Part shown: one piece after another, positions 17,756-26,908 of the stretch
Layout of the letters: every line of letters begins with the position of its first letter
Numbering within the stretch: the first letter of the stretch is position 1
DNA from: Campylobacter insulaenigrae NCTC 12927
GTDB taxonomy: Bacteria > Campylobacterota > Campylobacteria > Campylobacterales > Campylobacteraceae
Length of the DNA stretch: 64,000 bases
Assembly (NCBI RefSeq): GCF_000816185.1
Contig: NZ_CP007770.1
Coordinates: forward strand, 620,001 to 684,000
Reading direction: 5' to 3'
The notes under the pieces: generated by a model
What the model was told of the DNA's origin: nothing
The model's database searches: none
What the model saw: only the letters and a program-made list of their open reading frames with translations
Translations under genes and position numbers: made by a program

Positions 17756-19565
17756 AGAAAAAGAATTACAATTATTTCATAAATTAGGAATCAAAAACTG
17801 TATCGATCTTGCTTTAATTTTTCCGAAAAAAATTGATGATTATCGCATTAAAATGATGCCAGAAGAATGTTTTTGTGCTCAAAATATTAAAGTAATAAAT
17901 TTAAAATTTCGTTCTTTACAACTTTTTATTCAGTGTGAGTGTTTAGAATGGAAGATACGAGCTAATATAATCATTTTTAATCCAAGAAAATGGCATTTTA
18001 ATATTTTTAAAATTTCAAATGAAATTTGTATTTATGCAAAGATGACGTATTTTAATGGTTTGTGGCAATTTATTAATCCACAGATTATTAAAAATGTAGG
18101 TACAGTTTTTCCGCGGTATAAAATTGCTTCTGTTAAAGATGAACAAATAAAAAATGTTATAGAAAAATACGTTAATGAGATGAATTTAAAGGCTTTAAAA
18201 CTAGAGCAAAAATATATCAATCTTCTTTTAAATTTACATTCTTATAATGAAAAATCTATTTATTTATTTAAAAATTTTGAACAAATTATAGAAGATATTA
18301 AATATATTGAAATTTTCAATTATCTTAGTCGTTTAAAAGGAAAAAAGAGCACGCAAAAAGCTTATAAAATTAAGCTTTTTAATATTGCAAGATGGCTTGA
18401 AGAATTAGATTTTAAACCTACGAATGATCAACTTTTAGCTATAGAAGATATAAAAAAAGATTTACAGAGTAACATAGCTAAAAGAAGGGTTGTTATGGGA
18501 GATGTAGGGTGTGGAAAAACTTTAGTTTTACTTGCTGCTAGTTTGCTTGTGTATCCTAATAAATCTATCTTGATGGCTCCAACTAGTATTTTAGCTGAGC
18601 AAATTTATCAAGAAGCTAAAAGGCTTTTACCTAAATTTATGAATATTGTTTTATTAAAAGGTGGTAAAAAAGAAAAAAATATAGAATCTTTAAAGGATAA
18701 AGCACATCTTATAATAGGAACTCATGCTTTAATTTATCAAGAAAATTTTGATGCAGTTTTGGTGATGATAGATGAACAACATCGTTTTGGTTCAAATCAA
18801 AGACAAAAAATTGCTACATTAAATCAAAAATCGAATTTTATTCCTCATATAGTGCAATTTTCAGCCACTCCTATACCAAGAACATTATCTATGATACAGA
18901 GTGAATTGGTTAATTTTAGTTTTATTAAGCAAATGCCATTTAAAAAGAACATTAAGACTCTTTGTATACAAGATAAAGATTTTAAATTTTTAATTAAAAA
19001 AATAGATGAAGAATTAGCCAATAACCACCAAGTGATTATAGTTTATCCTTTAGTAAATAAAAGTGAAACTATGGAGTATTTGTCATTAGAAGAGGCTAAA
19101 GAATATTGGCTTGCTAAGTATGAAAACGTTTATATTACTCATGGGAAAGATAAAGATAAAGATGAAATATTAAAAGAATTTAAAGATAGAGGAAATATTT
19201 TACTTTCTACAACCGTCGTTGAAGTAGGAATTTCTTTACCAAGACTAAGTATTATTGTTATAGTTGGTGCTGAAAGATTAGGGCTTGCAACTTTACATCA
19301 ATTAAGAGGAAGGGTTGGTAGAATAGGTCTTGAAAGCTTTTGTTATTTATATACAAAATTAAAAGAAATTCCAAATCGTTTGCTTGATTTTGCTAAAACT
19401 TTAGATGGTTTTAAAATTGCTGAGCTTGATTTAAAAAATCGTTTAAGCGGCGATTTATTAGATGGTACAATACAGCATGGTAATCAATTTAAATATTTTG
19501 ATTATGCTAAAGATGAAAGGATATTAGTGCAAGTTAAAAAATATCTTGAAAAAATGAAAGATTAA
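17745..19565 (+). CDS. recG: ATP-dependent DNA helicase RecG
   Basis: RecG remodels stalled forks and branched DNA. Helicase motifs are present: VVMGDVGCGKT (Walker A, near residue 247), MAPTSILAEQI, DEQHRFGSNQR (DEQH box, near 343), FSATPIPRT, STTVVEVGISLP and LRGRVGR. At 606 residues it is shorter than E. coli RecG (about 690), with a reduced N-terminal wedge domain, as I recall for Campylobacter. The start overlaps the preceding gene by 11 nt. The next gene follows after 2 nt. Confidence 0.94.
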   Translation: MKVEEKELQLFHKLGIKNCIDLALIFPKKIDDYRIKMMPEECFCAQNIKVINLKFRSLQLFIQCECLEWKIRANIIIFNPRKWHFNIFKISNEICIYAKMTYFNGLWQFINPQIIKNVGTVFPRYKIASVKDEQIKNVIEKYVNEMNLKALKLEQKYINLLLNLHSYNEKSIYLFKNFEQIIEDIKYIEIFNYLSRLKGKKSTQKAYKIKLFNIARWLEELDFKPTNDQLLAIEDIKKDLQSNIAKRRVVMGDVGCGKTLVLLAASLLVYPNKSILMAPTSILAEQIYQEAKRLLPKFMNIVLLKGGKKEKNIESLKDKAHLIIGTHALIYQENFDAVLVMIDEQHRFGSNQRQKIATLNQKSNFIPHIVQFSATPIPRTLSMIQSELVNFSFIKQMPFKKNIKTLCIQDKDFKFLIKKIDEELANNHQVIIVYPLVNKSETMEYLSLEEAKEYWLAKYENVYITHGKDKDKDEILKEFKDRGNILLSTTVVEVGISLPRLSIIVIVGAERLGLATLHQLRGRVGRIGLESFCYLYTKLKEIPNRLLDFAKTLDGFKIAELDLKNRLSGDLLDGTIQHGNQFKYFDYAKDERILVQVKKYLEKMKD

Positions 19566-19567
19566 TT

Positions 19568-20167
19568 ATGGAAAAATATTTTGAAATTTTAGCTTCATTA
19601 GGGGAAAAACGAAATTTTAAAAAAGGAAATATTTTATTTTTTCAAGGAGATGAAGCTAAAAAAATTTTGATTTTGCTAAAGGGTAGTGTGAGATTATATA
19701 GAGTGAATGCAAGAGGATTTGAATTTACCTTACATACTTTAAATAGTGTTAGTTTTATAGCCGAAATGCCAGTATTTGAAGGAATTAATTATCCAGCAAA
19801 TGCTATATGTGAAGAAGATTGTGAGATTTGTATTATTGATTTTGCTTATTTTAAGAAAATATGCGGAGAAAATGGAGAAATTAGTTTTTTACTTTTAAGC
19901 TCTTTATTTGAAAAAATTAGAATTTTAGAAAATTTTATAAGACAAAAGTCGCTTGATTTAAAAACAAGATTATTAAAATTTCTAATAGAAAATGAAGAAA
20001 AATTGCATCAGTTAAAACAAAAAGAAATTGCTACTATGTTAAATATTCCGCCAGAATCTTTATCAAGATTTTTAAAAGAATTTAAACATATTTTACTTAT
20101 TGACACAAATAAGGGTAAAATTATGATTTTAAATAGAGAAAAAATACAAGATTTTAAGTCTTTTTAA
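19568..20167 (+). CDS. Crp/Fnr-family regulator (NssR-like position)
   Basis: The 199-residue protein has an N-terminal cyclic-nucleotide-binding-like beta-roll (about residues 15-100) and a C-terminal winged helix with EIATMLNIPPESLSRFLKEF (about residues 157-176). No Cys cluster for Fe-S binding is present at the N-terminus. Its place between recG and the permease genes matches my memory of C. jejuni nssR (Cj0466), the nitrosative-stress regulator of the globins Cgb and Ctb. The ctb globin gene that I recall between recG and nssR is missing: only 2 nt separate the two genes. Identity with NssR is inference. Confidence 0.75.
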   Translation: MEKYFEILASLGEKRNFKKGNILFFQGDEAKKILILLKGSVRLYRVNARGFEFTLHTLNSVSFIAEMPVFEGINYPANAICEEDCEICIIDFAYFKKICGENGEISFLLLSSLFEKIRILENFIRQKSLDLKTRLLKFLIENEEKLHQLKQKEIATMLNIPPESLSRFLKEFKHILLIDTNKGKIMILNREKIQDFKSF

Positions 20168-20178
20168 GTCTTATTTGC

Positions 20179-20184
20179 TAAAAT
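20179..20184 (+). promoter_or_regulatory. possible -10 box for the ABC transporter genes
   Basis: TTGCTAAAAT with TAAAAT at 20179-20184 lies 26 nt before the permease ATG at 20210, in the only gap (42 nt) between the regulator and transporter genes. The ribosome binding site is GGGAAGG. Confidence 0.3.
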
Positions 20185-20209
20185 ACGTATTAAAAATTGG
20201 GAAGGTTAT

Positions 20210-20857
20210 ATGGATTTTGATTTTTTAATCAAATTTAGTCCAATGTTTATGCAAGCAACTTGGTTGACTTTGGAACTTGCTATTTTTGGAGTATTATTTT
20301 CATTTATAATAGCTTTATTTTGTGTGAGTGTATCATTTTTTAATTTTAATTATTTAAATAAAATATGTAAAGTTTATATAGAATTTTCAAGAAATACTCC
20401 ATTGTTGATTCAACTTTTCTTTTTATATTATGCTTTGCCTGAATTTAATATACATTTTAGCTCTTTTGTTTGTGCTATTATGGGATTGAGTTTTTTGGGC
20501 GGTTCTTATATGGCAGAAAGTTTAAGAGCTGGTATTGAAGCTATTAAAAAACAACAATATGAATCAGGGCTTTCGTTAGGACTTAATAAATGGCAAATTT
20601 TTTTTTATGTGATTATGCCTCAAGCACTAGGCATTGCTATGCCAAGCATTAGTGCAAATATTATATTTTTACTTAAAGAGACTTCTGTGGTTAGTATTAT
20701 TGCTTTAGCAGATTTAGTTTATGTTGCAAAAGATCTTATAGGACTTTACTATAAGAGTAATGAAGCTTTATTTGCTTTGGTATTTTGTTATTTGATATTA
20801 ATTTTACCTTTGTCATTAATACTTAATCATATAGAAAAAAGATTAAATTATGTTTGA
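20210..20857 (+). CDS. polar amino-acid ABC transporter permease 1
   Basis: This HisM/GlnP-type inner-membrane permease of 215 residues has about five hydrophobic helices and the EAA loop EAIKKQQYESGLSLGLNK (about residues 107-124), which docks the ATPase. It overlaps the second permease by 8 nt. Together with the ATPase and binding protein downstream it forms a complete importer. Substrate is inferred to be cysteine or another small polar amino acid from the CjaA-like binding protein; this is not shown by the permease itself. Confidence 0.9.
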   Translation: MDFDFLIKFSPMFMQATWLTLELAIFGVLFSFIIALFCVSVSFFNFNYLNKICKVYIEFSRNTPLLIQLFFLYYALPEFNIHFSSFVCAIMGLSFLGGSYMAESLRAGIEAIKKQQYESGLSLGLNKWQIFFYVIMPQALGIAMPSISANIIFLLKETSVVSIIALADLVYVAKDLIGLYYKSNEALFALVFCYLILILPLSLILNHIEKRLNYV

Positions 20858-21509
20858 AATTTTAAATCAAGAAACTTTTGTTAGATTAGCAGAAGGTTTA
20901 AAGGTTACTTTGGAATTATCTATTATAAGTATTTTATTTTCTCTTATTGGTGGAGTTTTTTTTGGAATGGTTATGAATTCTAAAAATAAAATATTATACA
21001 CATTTTGTCGCTTTATGTTAGAATTTGTACGAATTATGCCTTTAATAGTTTGGCTTTTTATAGTGCATTTTGGCTTAGCAAAGTGGAATGGATTGCACTT
21101 AAGTGCTTTAACTTCAAGTATTATAGTATTTAGTATTTGGGGAACTTTTGAGATGATGGATTTGGTTAGATCATCTCTTGCTAGCATACCAAGACATCAG
21201 TATGAATCAGGGGCATCTTTGGGTTTTAATAAAATACAAGTTTATTTTTTTATCATTATTCCTTTGTCATTAAGAAGACTTTTGCCTATGAGTATCAATC
21301 TTTTCACTAGAATTATTAAAAGTACTTCTATTATATATTTAATAGGTGGAATTGAGCTTATAAAAGTGGGGCAGCAAATAATAGAGTTAAGCTTATTTAA
21401 AAATTCTTATTCTGCGTTTGTGATATATGGTTTGATTTTAATAATTTATTTTATCTTGTGTTATCCATTATCGGTATATTCAAGATTTTTAGAAAGAAAA
21501 TGGAGTTAA
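20850..21509 (+). CDS. polar amino-acid ABC transporter permease 2
   Basis: Second HisQ/M-type permease, 219 residues, with hydrophobic helices and the EAA loop RHQYESGASLGFNKIQVYF (about residues 115-133). It presumably forms a heterodimer with the protein encoded at 20210-20857. The ATG lies inside the end of the first permease gene (8-nt overlap), a common device for equal expression of the two subunits. The ATPase gene starts 3 nt later. Confidence 0.9.
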   Translation: MFEILNQETFVRLAEGLKVTLELSIISILFSLIGGVFFGMVMNSKNKILYTFCRFMLEFVRIMPLIVWLFIVHFGLAKWNGLHLSALTSSIIVFSIWGTFEMMDLVRSSLASIPRHQYESGASLGFNKIQVYFFIIIPLSLRRLLPMSINLFTRIIKSTSIIYLIGGIELIKVGQQIIELSLFKNSYSAFVIYGLILIIYFILCYPLSVYSRFLERKWS

Positions 21510-21512
21510 GTT

Positions 21513-22250
21513 GTGAATATATTAAAAATTCAAAATCTACAAAAATATTATGGCGATCATCATGTTTTAAAAGATATAAATTTAGAATTACAACAAAAAG
21601 AAGTTGTAGTAATACTTGGTCCAAGTGGTTGTGGTAAATCAACTCTTTTGCGTTGTATAAATGGCTTGGAAGAAATGGCTGATGGTACTATTTATGTAGA
21701 AGATGAAAAAATTGATAAAAATTATAAAAAATGGACTCAAATTCGTCAAAAAATAGGTATGGTGTTTCAATCTTATGAACTTTTTGATCATTTAAATGTT
21801 GAGCAAAATATACTTTTAGGACCTTTGAAAGTTCAAAAAAGAGATAAAAAAGAAGTATTAGATGAAGCGAAATATTGGCTTGAAAGAGTTGGTCTTTTGC
21901 ATAAAATAAAAGCTTTTCCTAAAGAATTAAGTGGTGGTCAAAAGCAACGTATAGCTATAGTTAGAAGTCTTTGTATGAATCCTGAGATTATGCTTTTTGA
22001 TGAAGTTACTGCAGCGCTTGATCCTGAAATAGTACGTGAGGTTTTAGATGTAATTTTAAACTTGGCTAAAGATGGTATGAGTATGCTTATAGTAACTCAT
22101 GAAATGGGTTTTGCAAAAGCGGTAGCAGATAGAATTGTTTTTATGGATGATGGTAAAATTGTCGAAATTTCAAAGCCTGAAGAGTTTTTTAACAATCCAA
22201 AAACAGATCGTGCTAAAAAATTTCTAAATTTATTTAATTTTCATAGTTAA
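21513..22250 (+). CDS. polar amino-acid ABC transporter ATP-binding protein
   Basis: The 245-residue ATPase energises the import of amino acids through the two preceding permeases. It shows Walker [10 protein letters not shown] (near residue 35), Q-loop [10 protein letters not shown], signature LSGGQKQR (near 140) and Walker [14 protein letters not shown], followed by the H-loop VTHEMGFA. These are characteristic of the GlnQ/HisP group. The start is GTG 21513, 3 nt after the permease stop. Confidence 0.94.
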   Translation: MNILKIQNLQKYYGDHHVLKDINLELQQKEVVVILGPSGCGKSTLLRCINGLEEMADGTIYVEDEKIDKNYKKWTQIRQKIGMVFQSYELFDHLNVEQNILLGPLKVQKRDKKEVLDEAKYWLERVGLLHKIKAFPKELSGGQKQRIAIVRSLCMNPEIMLFDEVTAALDPEIVREVLDVILNLAKDGMSMLIVTHEMGFAKAVADRIVFMDDGKIVEISKPEEFFNNPKTDRAKKFLNLFNFHS

Positions 22251-22285
22251 AATATACAAAAATTATCAAAAATTAAGGAGATAAA

Positions 22286-23101
22286 ATGAAAAAAATTGTT
22301 TTTTTGTCATTTCTGATGGCTATTTTTTTTGGTGCTTGCTCAAATGAGAGTAATGTAAATTCTATAGATAAAATTAAACAACAAGGCGTTATTCGTATAG
22401 GTGTTTTTGGAGATAAGCCTCCATTTGGTTATCTTGATGCGCAAGGTGCAAATCAAGGATATGATGTATTTTTTGCAAAGCGTATAGCAAAAGAACTTTT
22501 AGGCGATGAAAATAAAGTACAATTTGTATTAGTTGAAGCAGCAAATAGAGTTGAATTTTTAGAGTCTAATAAGGTTGATATTATTTTGGCTAATTTTACT
22601 AAAACTCCTGAACGAGAAGCAGTAGTTGATTTTGCATTACCTTATATGAAGGTTGCTTTAGGTGTCGTCGCTCCTAAAGGCTCTGATATTAAAAGTATCG
22701 ATGATTTAAAAGATAAAACGTTAATATTAAATAAAGGTACAACAGCAGATGCGTATTTTACAAAAAATCACCCTGAAATTAAAACTATTAAATTTGATCA
22801 AAATACAGAAACTTTTGCAGCTTTGCTTGGTAATAGAGGTGATGCTTTAAGTCATGATAATGCATTACTTTTTGCTTGGGCTAAAGAAAATCCAAATTTT
22901 GAAGTCGTAATTAAAGAACTTGGAAATCAAGATGTAATAGCTCCTGCTGTTAAAAAAGGTGATGAAGCTATGTTAAAATTTCTTAATGATTTAATTGTTA
23001 ATTTAAACAAAGAACAATTTTTTCATAAAGCTTATGATGAAACATTAAAACCATTCTTTAGTGATGATATTCAAGCAATTGATGTTGTTGTTGAAGAATA
23101 A
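22286..23101 (+). CDS. cjaA: CjaA-like amino-acid (cysteine) binding lipoprotein
   Basis: The 271-residue protein has a lipoprotein signal ending FFGAC (Cys near residue 18) and a type II periplasmic-binding fold (IRIGVFGDKPPFGYLDAQG near residue 36). It closely resembles my memory of C. jejuni CjaA (Cj0982c), a surface-exposed cysteine-binding lipoprotein and vaccine antigen, including EAANRVEFLESNKVDIILA and NKGTTADAYF. In C. jejuni the gene is, as I recall, away from permease genes; here it follows two permeases and an ATPase directly. The start has a strong AAGGAG. Binding specificity is by homology. Confidence 0.88.
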   Translation: MKKIVFLSFLMAIFFGACSNESNVNSIDKIKQQGVIRIGVFGDKPPFGYLDAQGANQGYDVFFAKRIAKELLGDENKVQFVLVEAANRVEFLESNKVDIILANFTKTPEREAVVDFALPYMKVALGVVAPKGSDIKSIDDLKDKTLILNKGTTADAYFTKNHPEIKTIKFDQNTETFAALLGNRGDALSHDNALLFAWAKENPNFEVVIKELGNQDVIAPAVKKGDEAMLKFLNDLIVNLNKEQFFHKAYDETLKPFFSDDIQAIDVVVEE

Positions 23102-23111
23102 AAAATAAATT

Positions 23112-24335
23112 ATGCAAAATAAGGCGTTAAGAAATACTATATATGCATCCTTAGGTGGTATTTTAGAATTTTATGATTTTGTGCTTTTTATTTTTTTTGC
23201 AAGTATTTTTGCGAAGATATTTTTTCCACAAAATAATGATTTTTGGCCTTTGGTTAACACTTATATTGCTTTTGGCGCTGGGTATTTAGCACGACCATTT
23301 GGAGCTATTGTTATGGCTCATTTTGCAGATATTAAAGGACGCAAAAATATATTTTACATTAGCATGCTCTTAATGGTCATTCCAAGTTTTGTTTTGGCAT
23401 TCTTACCAAATTACGAAAGTATTGGTTTATGTGCTACTTTGATTCTTTTTTTAATCAGAATTACACAAGGATTAGCTATAGGTGCTGAAGTTAGCGGTGC
23501 TTGGGTTTTTGTTAGTGAATTTGTCGGTAAAAAAAAGATAGGTTTAGCATTAGGTTTTATTTCTGCTACTTTGACTATAGGTTTATTGCTTGGAAGTCTT
23601 GCTACTTTAACTATATATGAATTTTTTACAAAAGAAGAAGTTGAGAAATTTGCTTGGAGGATTCCATTTGTTATAGGTGGAATTTTTGGTATATTGAGTT
23701 TATTTTTAAGAACAAAATTAAATGAAACTCCAGAATTTAAAAATATACAACTAAATAATTCTCTTTTAAATTTTCCTTTAAAAAACGCTTTAAAAACTCA
23801 TAAAATTAGTATGTTTGTTTGTGCTTTGCAAACTATAGTTCTAACAAGTGGTGTAGCAACTTTAATGATATTACCTCAATATTTTGAGAATTTATTGGAA
23901 ATAAATAAGACTACTGCTTTGTATTATCAAAACTTCGCTATAGTTGCCATTATTATAGGAGCATTAATACAGGGATTTTTAAGCGATATCTTTGGTGCTT
24001 TTAAAGTATGTATAATTTTTAGTTTGCTTTTTGGAATTTTTGGATTTTTTTTAAGTTTTTATGATGAAAATTTTATTTATTTTTATTTGTTAACGTGTTT
24101 TTCTCAAGGTATTATTTCTTTTGCCCCGATTTTTATGACTCAAATTTTTAGCACACAATTAAGATCAAGTGGTTTATCCTTTGCTTACAATATTTCCTAT
24201 GCAATTTTAGGTTTTATTACTCCTTTGATTGTTAATTTTATATATAAAGATTATTTTAGTGTGTATATTATTTTTGTAGTTTTAGCAAGTTTGTTAAGTG
24301 TATTTGTAGTAAAAAATTTTAAACTAATTCCTTAG
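23112..24335 (+). CDS. cjaB: CjaB-like metabolite:H+ symporter (MFS)
   Basis: This 407-residue MFS protein of the ProP/KgtP type (metabolite:H+ symporter family) has about 12 hydrophobic segments. The loop after TM2 reads HFADIKGRKN (near residue 69), and RITQGLAIGAEVSGAWVFV is typical of the family. In C. jejuni CjaB is encoded next to CjaA, which fits. It begins 10 nt after cjaA, so it may share the transporter transcript. The substrate is unknown; sialic acid, proline/betaine-like and organic acid ligands occur in this family. Confidence 0.8.
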   Translation: MQNKALRNTIYASLGGILEFYDFVLFIFFASIFAKIFFPQNNDFWPLVNTYIAFGAGYLARPFGAIVMAHFADIKGRKNIFYISMLLMVIPSFVLAFLPNYESIGLCATLILFLIRITQGLAIGAEVSGAWVFVSEFVGKKKIGLALGFISATLTIGLLLGSLATLTIYEFFTKEEVEKFAWRIPFVIGGIFGILSLFLRTKLNETPEFKNIQLNNSLLNFPLKNALKTHKISMFVCALQTIVLTSGVATLMILPQYFENLLEINKTTALYYQNFAIVAIIIGALIQGFLSDIFGAFKVCIIFSLLFGIFGFFLSFYDENFIYFYLLTCFSQGIISFAPIFMTQIFSTQLRSSGLSFAYNISYAILGFITPLIVNFIYKDYFSVYIIFVVLASLLSVFVVKNFKLIP

Positions 24336-24363
24336 ATCAAAATGAATGTATATTTTAGATGCG

Positions 24364-24393
24364 ATTTAAATCTTGTTAGTGGAATTTAAATCT
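24364..24393 (+). repeat. 10-bp direct repeat, two copies 20 bp apart, upstream of an RCK_C gene
   Basis: ATTTAAATCT occurs at 24364-24373 and again at 24384-24393. The spacing is exactly 20 bp, about two helical turns, and the second copy lies where a -35 box would be relative to the TATAAT at 24406. It could be a regulator site, or chance in AT-rich DNA. Confidence 0.4.
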
Positions 24394-24405
24394 ATATAAC
24401 TTTGA

Positions 24406-24411
24406 TATAAT
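24406..24411 (+). promoter_or_regulatory. -10 box for the 24442 operon
   Basis: TTTGATATAATTTTA contains TATAAT 30 nt before ATG 24442, with AGAGG as ribosome binding site. The 106-nt gap after cjaB also suggests a fresh transcription start. Confidence 0.55.
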
Positions 24412-24441
24412 TTTATTTAGTATTATTTTTTAGAGGTATTA

Positions 24442-25848
24442 ATGGGTAGAATATTACTTTTAGCTGATGGATTATTCGCTAAAGAATTCGTAAATAAGAT
24501 ATTTAATAATAAAACTTTTGAAGAGATTATAGATATAGTTTATTATAATGATGAAAGTGTTGATTTAAATTTAAAAAATGAGCAATTTTTTTATTATAAA
24601 TTTGATCCTACAAGCTTAATTAAGCTTGAAAATTTATTAAATGAAGAATATCATCAAGTTATTATTTATATGCAAAAAAAAGAAGATGCTTTGGCATGCT
24701 ATGAAAACTTAAGAAAAGTTCATTTAAGATTAAATGTTGTGTTGATGGATTTTTGGGGATTAGATATAAAGGATAATTTCTGTGAAATCATTAGTATTTG
24801 CGATACTTTAAATACGCGATTAATAGGATGTTTGGACAATATGCCCTCCATGGCTCAATTTATAGGACTTGGCAAAGGTGAAATTATGGAGGTAAAAATT
24901 TCAGCAGGTTCAAGCTTTGCTTATAGGCATGTAAGTTCTATTAGTCAAAAGCGTTTTAGAATTGTTATGGTATATCGAAATAATGATTATATATTAGCTA
25001 GACCTGGACTTATTTTAATGCCTAATGATAGCATTTTAATTGTAGGAGATCCTAAAGCACTTCAAAGTGTTTTTTCTAGCGTAAAAACGAGTTTAGGGCG
25101 CTTTCCTTCTCCGTTTGGAGACAATATACTTTGTATTATTGATATGAAAAAAATGGATGAATTTTCTATAAATAAATTAATTTATGCTAGTTTATTATTT
25201 CACACAAGAATTAATAGTAAAAAACTTTATTTTAGGGTAATTAATCCAACTTTAACTTCTATGTATTATAAACTTAAGTCTTTAAATAAAAATAGTGTAG
25301 AAGTTATTTTTGACTATGATTATATCGATATAAAAAATATTAAAAACTATACAGAAAGTACTAATATTGGTTTGATTGTAATTGAAAATTATCTTTTTGA
25401 AAAAGAAAAAGAATTTTTATTTAATTTAAAAATTCCCATTTTAAAAGCCGGAATTGGAGATTTTGCAGATTTAAAATCTTCGGTGGTTCTTAGTTCTAAT
25501 TTTGAAGATGTTGAAGGTATTGCTTCTATAATGTTAGATTTAAACAAGCAAATTCAATTAAATTTAAGTTTATATTATTATGCTGTGAAACTTAATAAAG
25601 CTGAACTTTTTGAATATATTCAATATTTTGAAAGTCTTTCAAAATTACACGATGAAAAACTCTTGCAAATTGAAGAGAAAGAACGAAATCCTATATCTAA
25701 ATTTTCATATAGGCAAAATATGTTACATTTTATTCCTTTTAATGAAAAAATTTTAGGTAACAAACTAAATAAAATCTTTAAAACAGATCTTAATACATTG
25801 TATTATAAAATGAATAAAAATTATCAATTATTTATTCCATCTTTGTGA
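24442..25848 (+). CDS. RCK_C (TrkA-C) domain protein of unknown function
   Basis: The 468-residue soluble protein begins with a Rossmann-like strand ([16 protein letters not shown]), has a region like the TrkA C-terminal ligand-binding domain at about residues 145-215 ([14 protein letters not shown] ... [15 protein letters not shown]), and then a second Rossmann-like half. RCK_C domains bind nucleotides or ions and gate K+ channels or transporters. No transmembrane segment is seen, so it is probably a cytosolic regulator. It begins an operon with aroB and an MscS channel. I recall a homologue (Cj1009c) at the same position in C. jejuni, without known function. Confidence 0.7.
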   Translation: MGRILLLADGLFAKEFVNKIFNNKTFEEIIDIVYYNDESVDLNLKNEQFFYYKFDPTSLIKLENLLNEEYHQVIIYMQKKEDALACYENLRKVHLRLNVVLMDFWGLDIKDNFCEIISICDTLNTRLIGCLDNMPSMAQFIGLGKGEIMEVKISAGSSFAYRHVSSISQKRFRIVMVYRNNDYILARPGLILMPNDSILIVGDPKALQSVFSSVKTSLGRFPSPFGDNILCIIDMKKMDEFSINKLIYASLLFHTRINSKKLYFRVINPTLTSMYYKLKSLNKNSVEVIFDYDYIDIKNIKNYTESTNIGLIVIENYLFEKEKEFLFNLKIPILKAGIGDFADLKSSVVLSSNFEDVEGIASIMLDLNKQIQLNLSLYYYAVKLNKAELFEYIQYFESLSKLHDEKLLQIEEKERNPISKFSYRQNMLHFIPFNEKILGNKLNKIFKTDLNTLYYKMNKNYQLFIPSL

Positions 25849-25855
25849 GGATAGT

Positions 25856-26908
25856 ATGCAAATAAAAATAGATGTAGATAGAAGTTATTTTGTGTATATT
25901 GATGAGCTTGAAAAAATATACTTTGATACAAAAGTAGTAATTTTAACTAATGATACTGTTGCAAAATTACATCTAGATAATTTATTGCATAAAATTCACG
26001 CTAAGGAAGTGTTTATTATTAGTATAAAAGATGGTGAAAAATATAAAAATCTACAAACCATAGAAGAAATTTTAAATCAAATGTTTCAATATAAACTTGA
26101 TAGAAAGAGTTTATTGATTAGTTTTGGTGGCGGAGTGATTTCTGATATGGGCGGTTTTGTGGCCAGTATATATCAAAGAGGAATTGATTTTATAAATATT
26201 CCAACCACTTTGCTTGCATGTGTTGATGCGAGTGTTGGTGGAAAAACAGGTATTAATAATAAATTTGGGAAAAATCTTATAGGTAGTTTTTATCAACCAA
26301 AAGCTGTATATTGTCAAAGTGAATATTTAAAGACTTTATCATCACGAGAATTGGCAGCAGGAATGGCTGAATTTATAAAAATGGCAGTAATTTTTGATGG
26401 TAAAATTTTAGATTTTATAGAAAATTTAGATGAAAATGATTTTTTAAATTCTAATAATAGTGAGCAAAATATAAATCAGATTATACAAGAAAGCGTAAGA
26501 TTAAAAGCCATGGTGGTATCTAAGGACGAAAAAGAAAGTGGATTAAGAATGCTTTTAAATTATGGTCATACTTTTGCTCATGTGATAGAAAATCAGACAA
26601 AATATAAAAAATATTTACATGGAGAAGCTGTGGCTATTGGTATGCATATGGCTAACACTCTTGCCTTAAATTTAGGATTATTAGATGCACAAGTATGTCA
26701 AAGAGTGAAAAAAATACTTAACAAGTTTAATTTACCAGTGTTTTATAAAATTTTAGATGTAGAAAAATTCTATGAGGCATTTTTTTTAGATAAGAAAACT
26801 CATCATGAAAAAATTAATTTTATTTTACCTTGTGGATTGGGAAAAGCTTGTATTAAAAATGATATTGCAAAAAAAGATATAATCAGGACACTTGAGGAAT
26901 TTTTATGA
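25856..26908 (+). CDS. aroB: 3-dehydroquinate synthase
   Basis: AroB catalyses the second step of the shikimate pathway, converting DAHP to 3-dehydroquinate with NAD+ as catalytic cofactor. The NAD-binding region [14 protein letters not shown] (about residues 90-103), [21 protein letters not shown] (in two parts, near 119-139) and metal-ligand histidines at NYGHTFAHV (near 238) and [12 protein letters not shown] are present. The 350-residue length is normal. It overlaps the MscS gene by 4 nt. Confidence 0.95.
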   Translation: MQIKIDVDRSYFVYIDELEKIYFDTKVVILTNDTVAKLHLDNLLHKIHAKEVFIISIKDGEKYKNLQTIEEILNQMFQYKLDRKSLLISFGGGVISDMGGFVASIYQRGIDFINIPTTLLACVDASVGGKTGINNKFGKNLIGSFYQPKAVYCQSEYLKTLSSRELAAGMAEFIKMAVIFDGKILDFIENLDENDFLNSNNSEQNINQIIQESVRLKAMVVSKDEKESGLRMLLNYGHTFAHVIENQTKYKKYLHGEAVAIGMHMANTLALNLGLLDAQVCQRVKKILNKFNLPVFYKILDVEKFYEAFFLDKKTHHEKINFILPCGLGKACIKNDIAKKDIIRTLEEFL

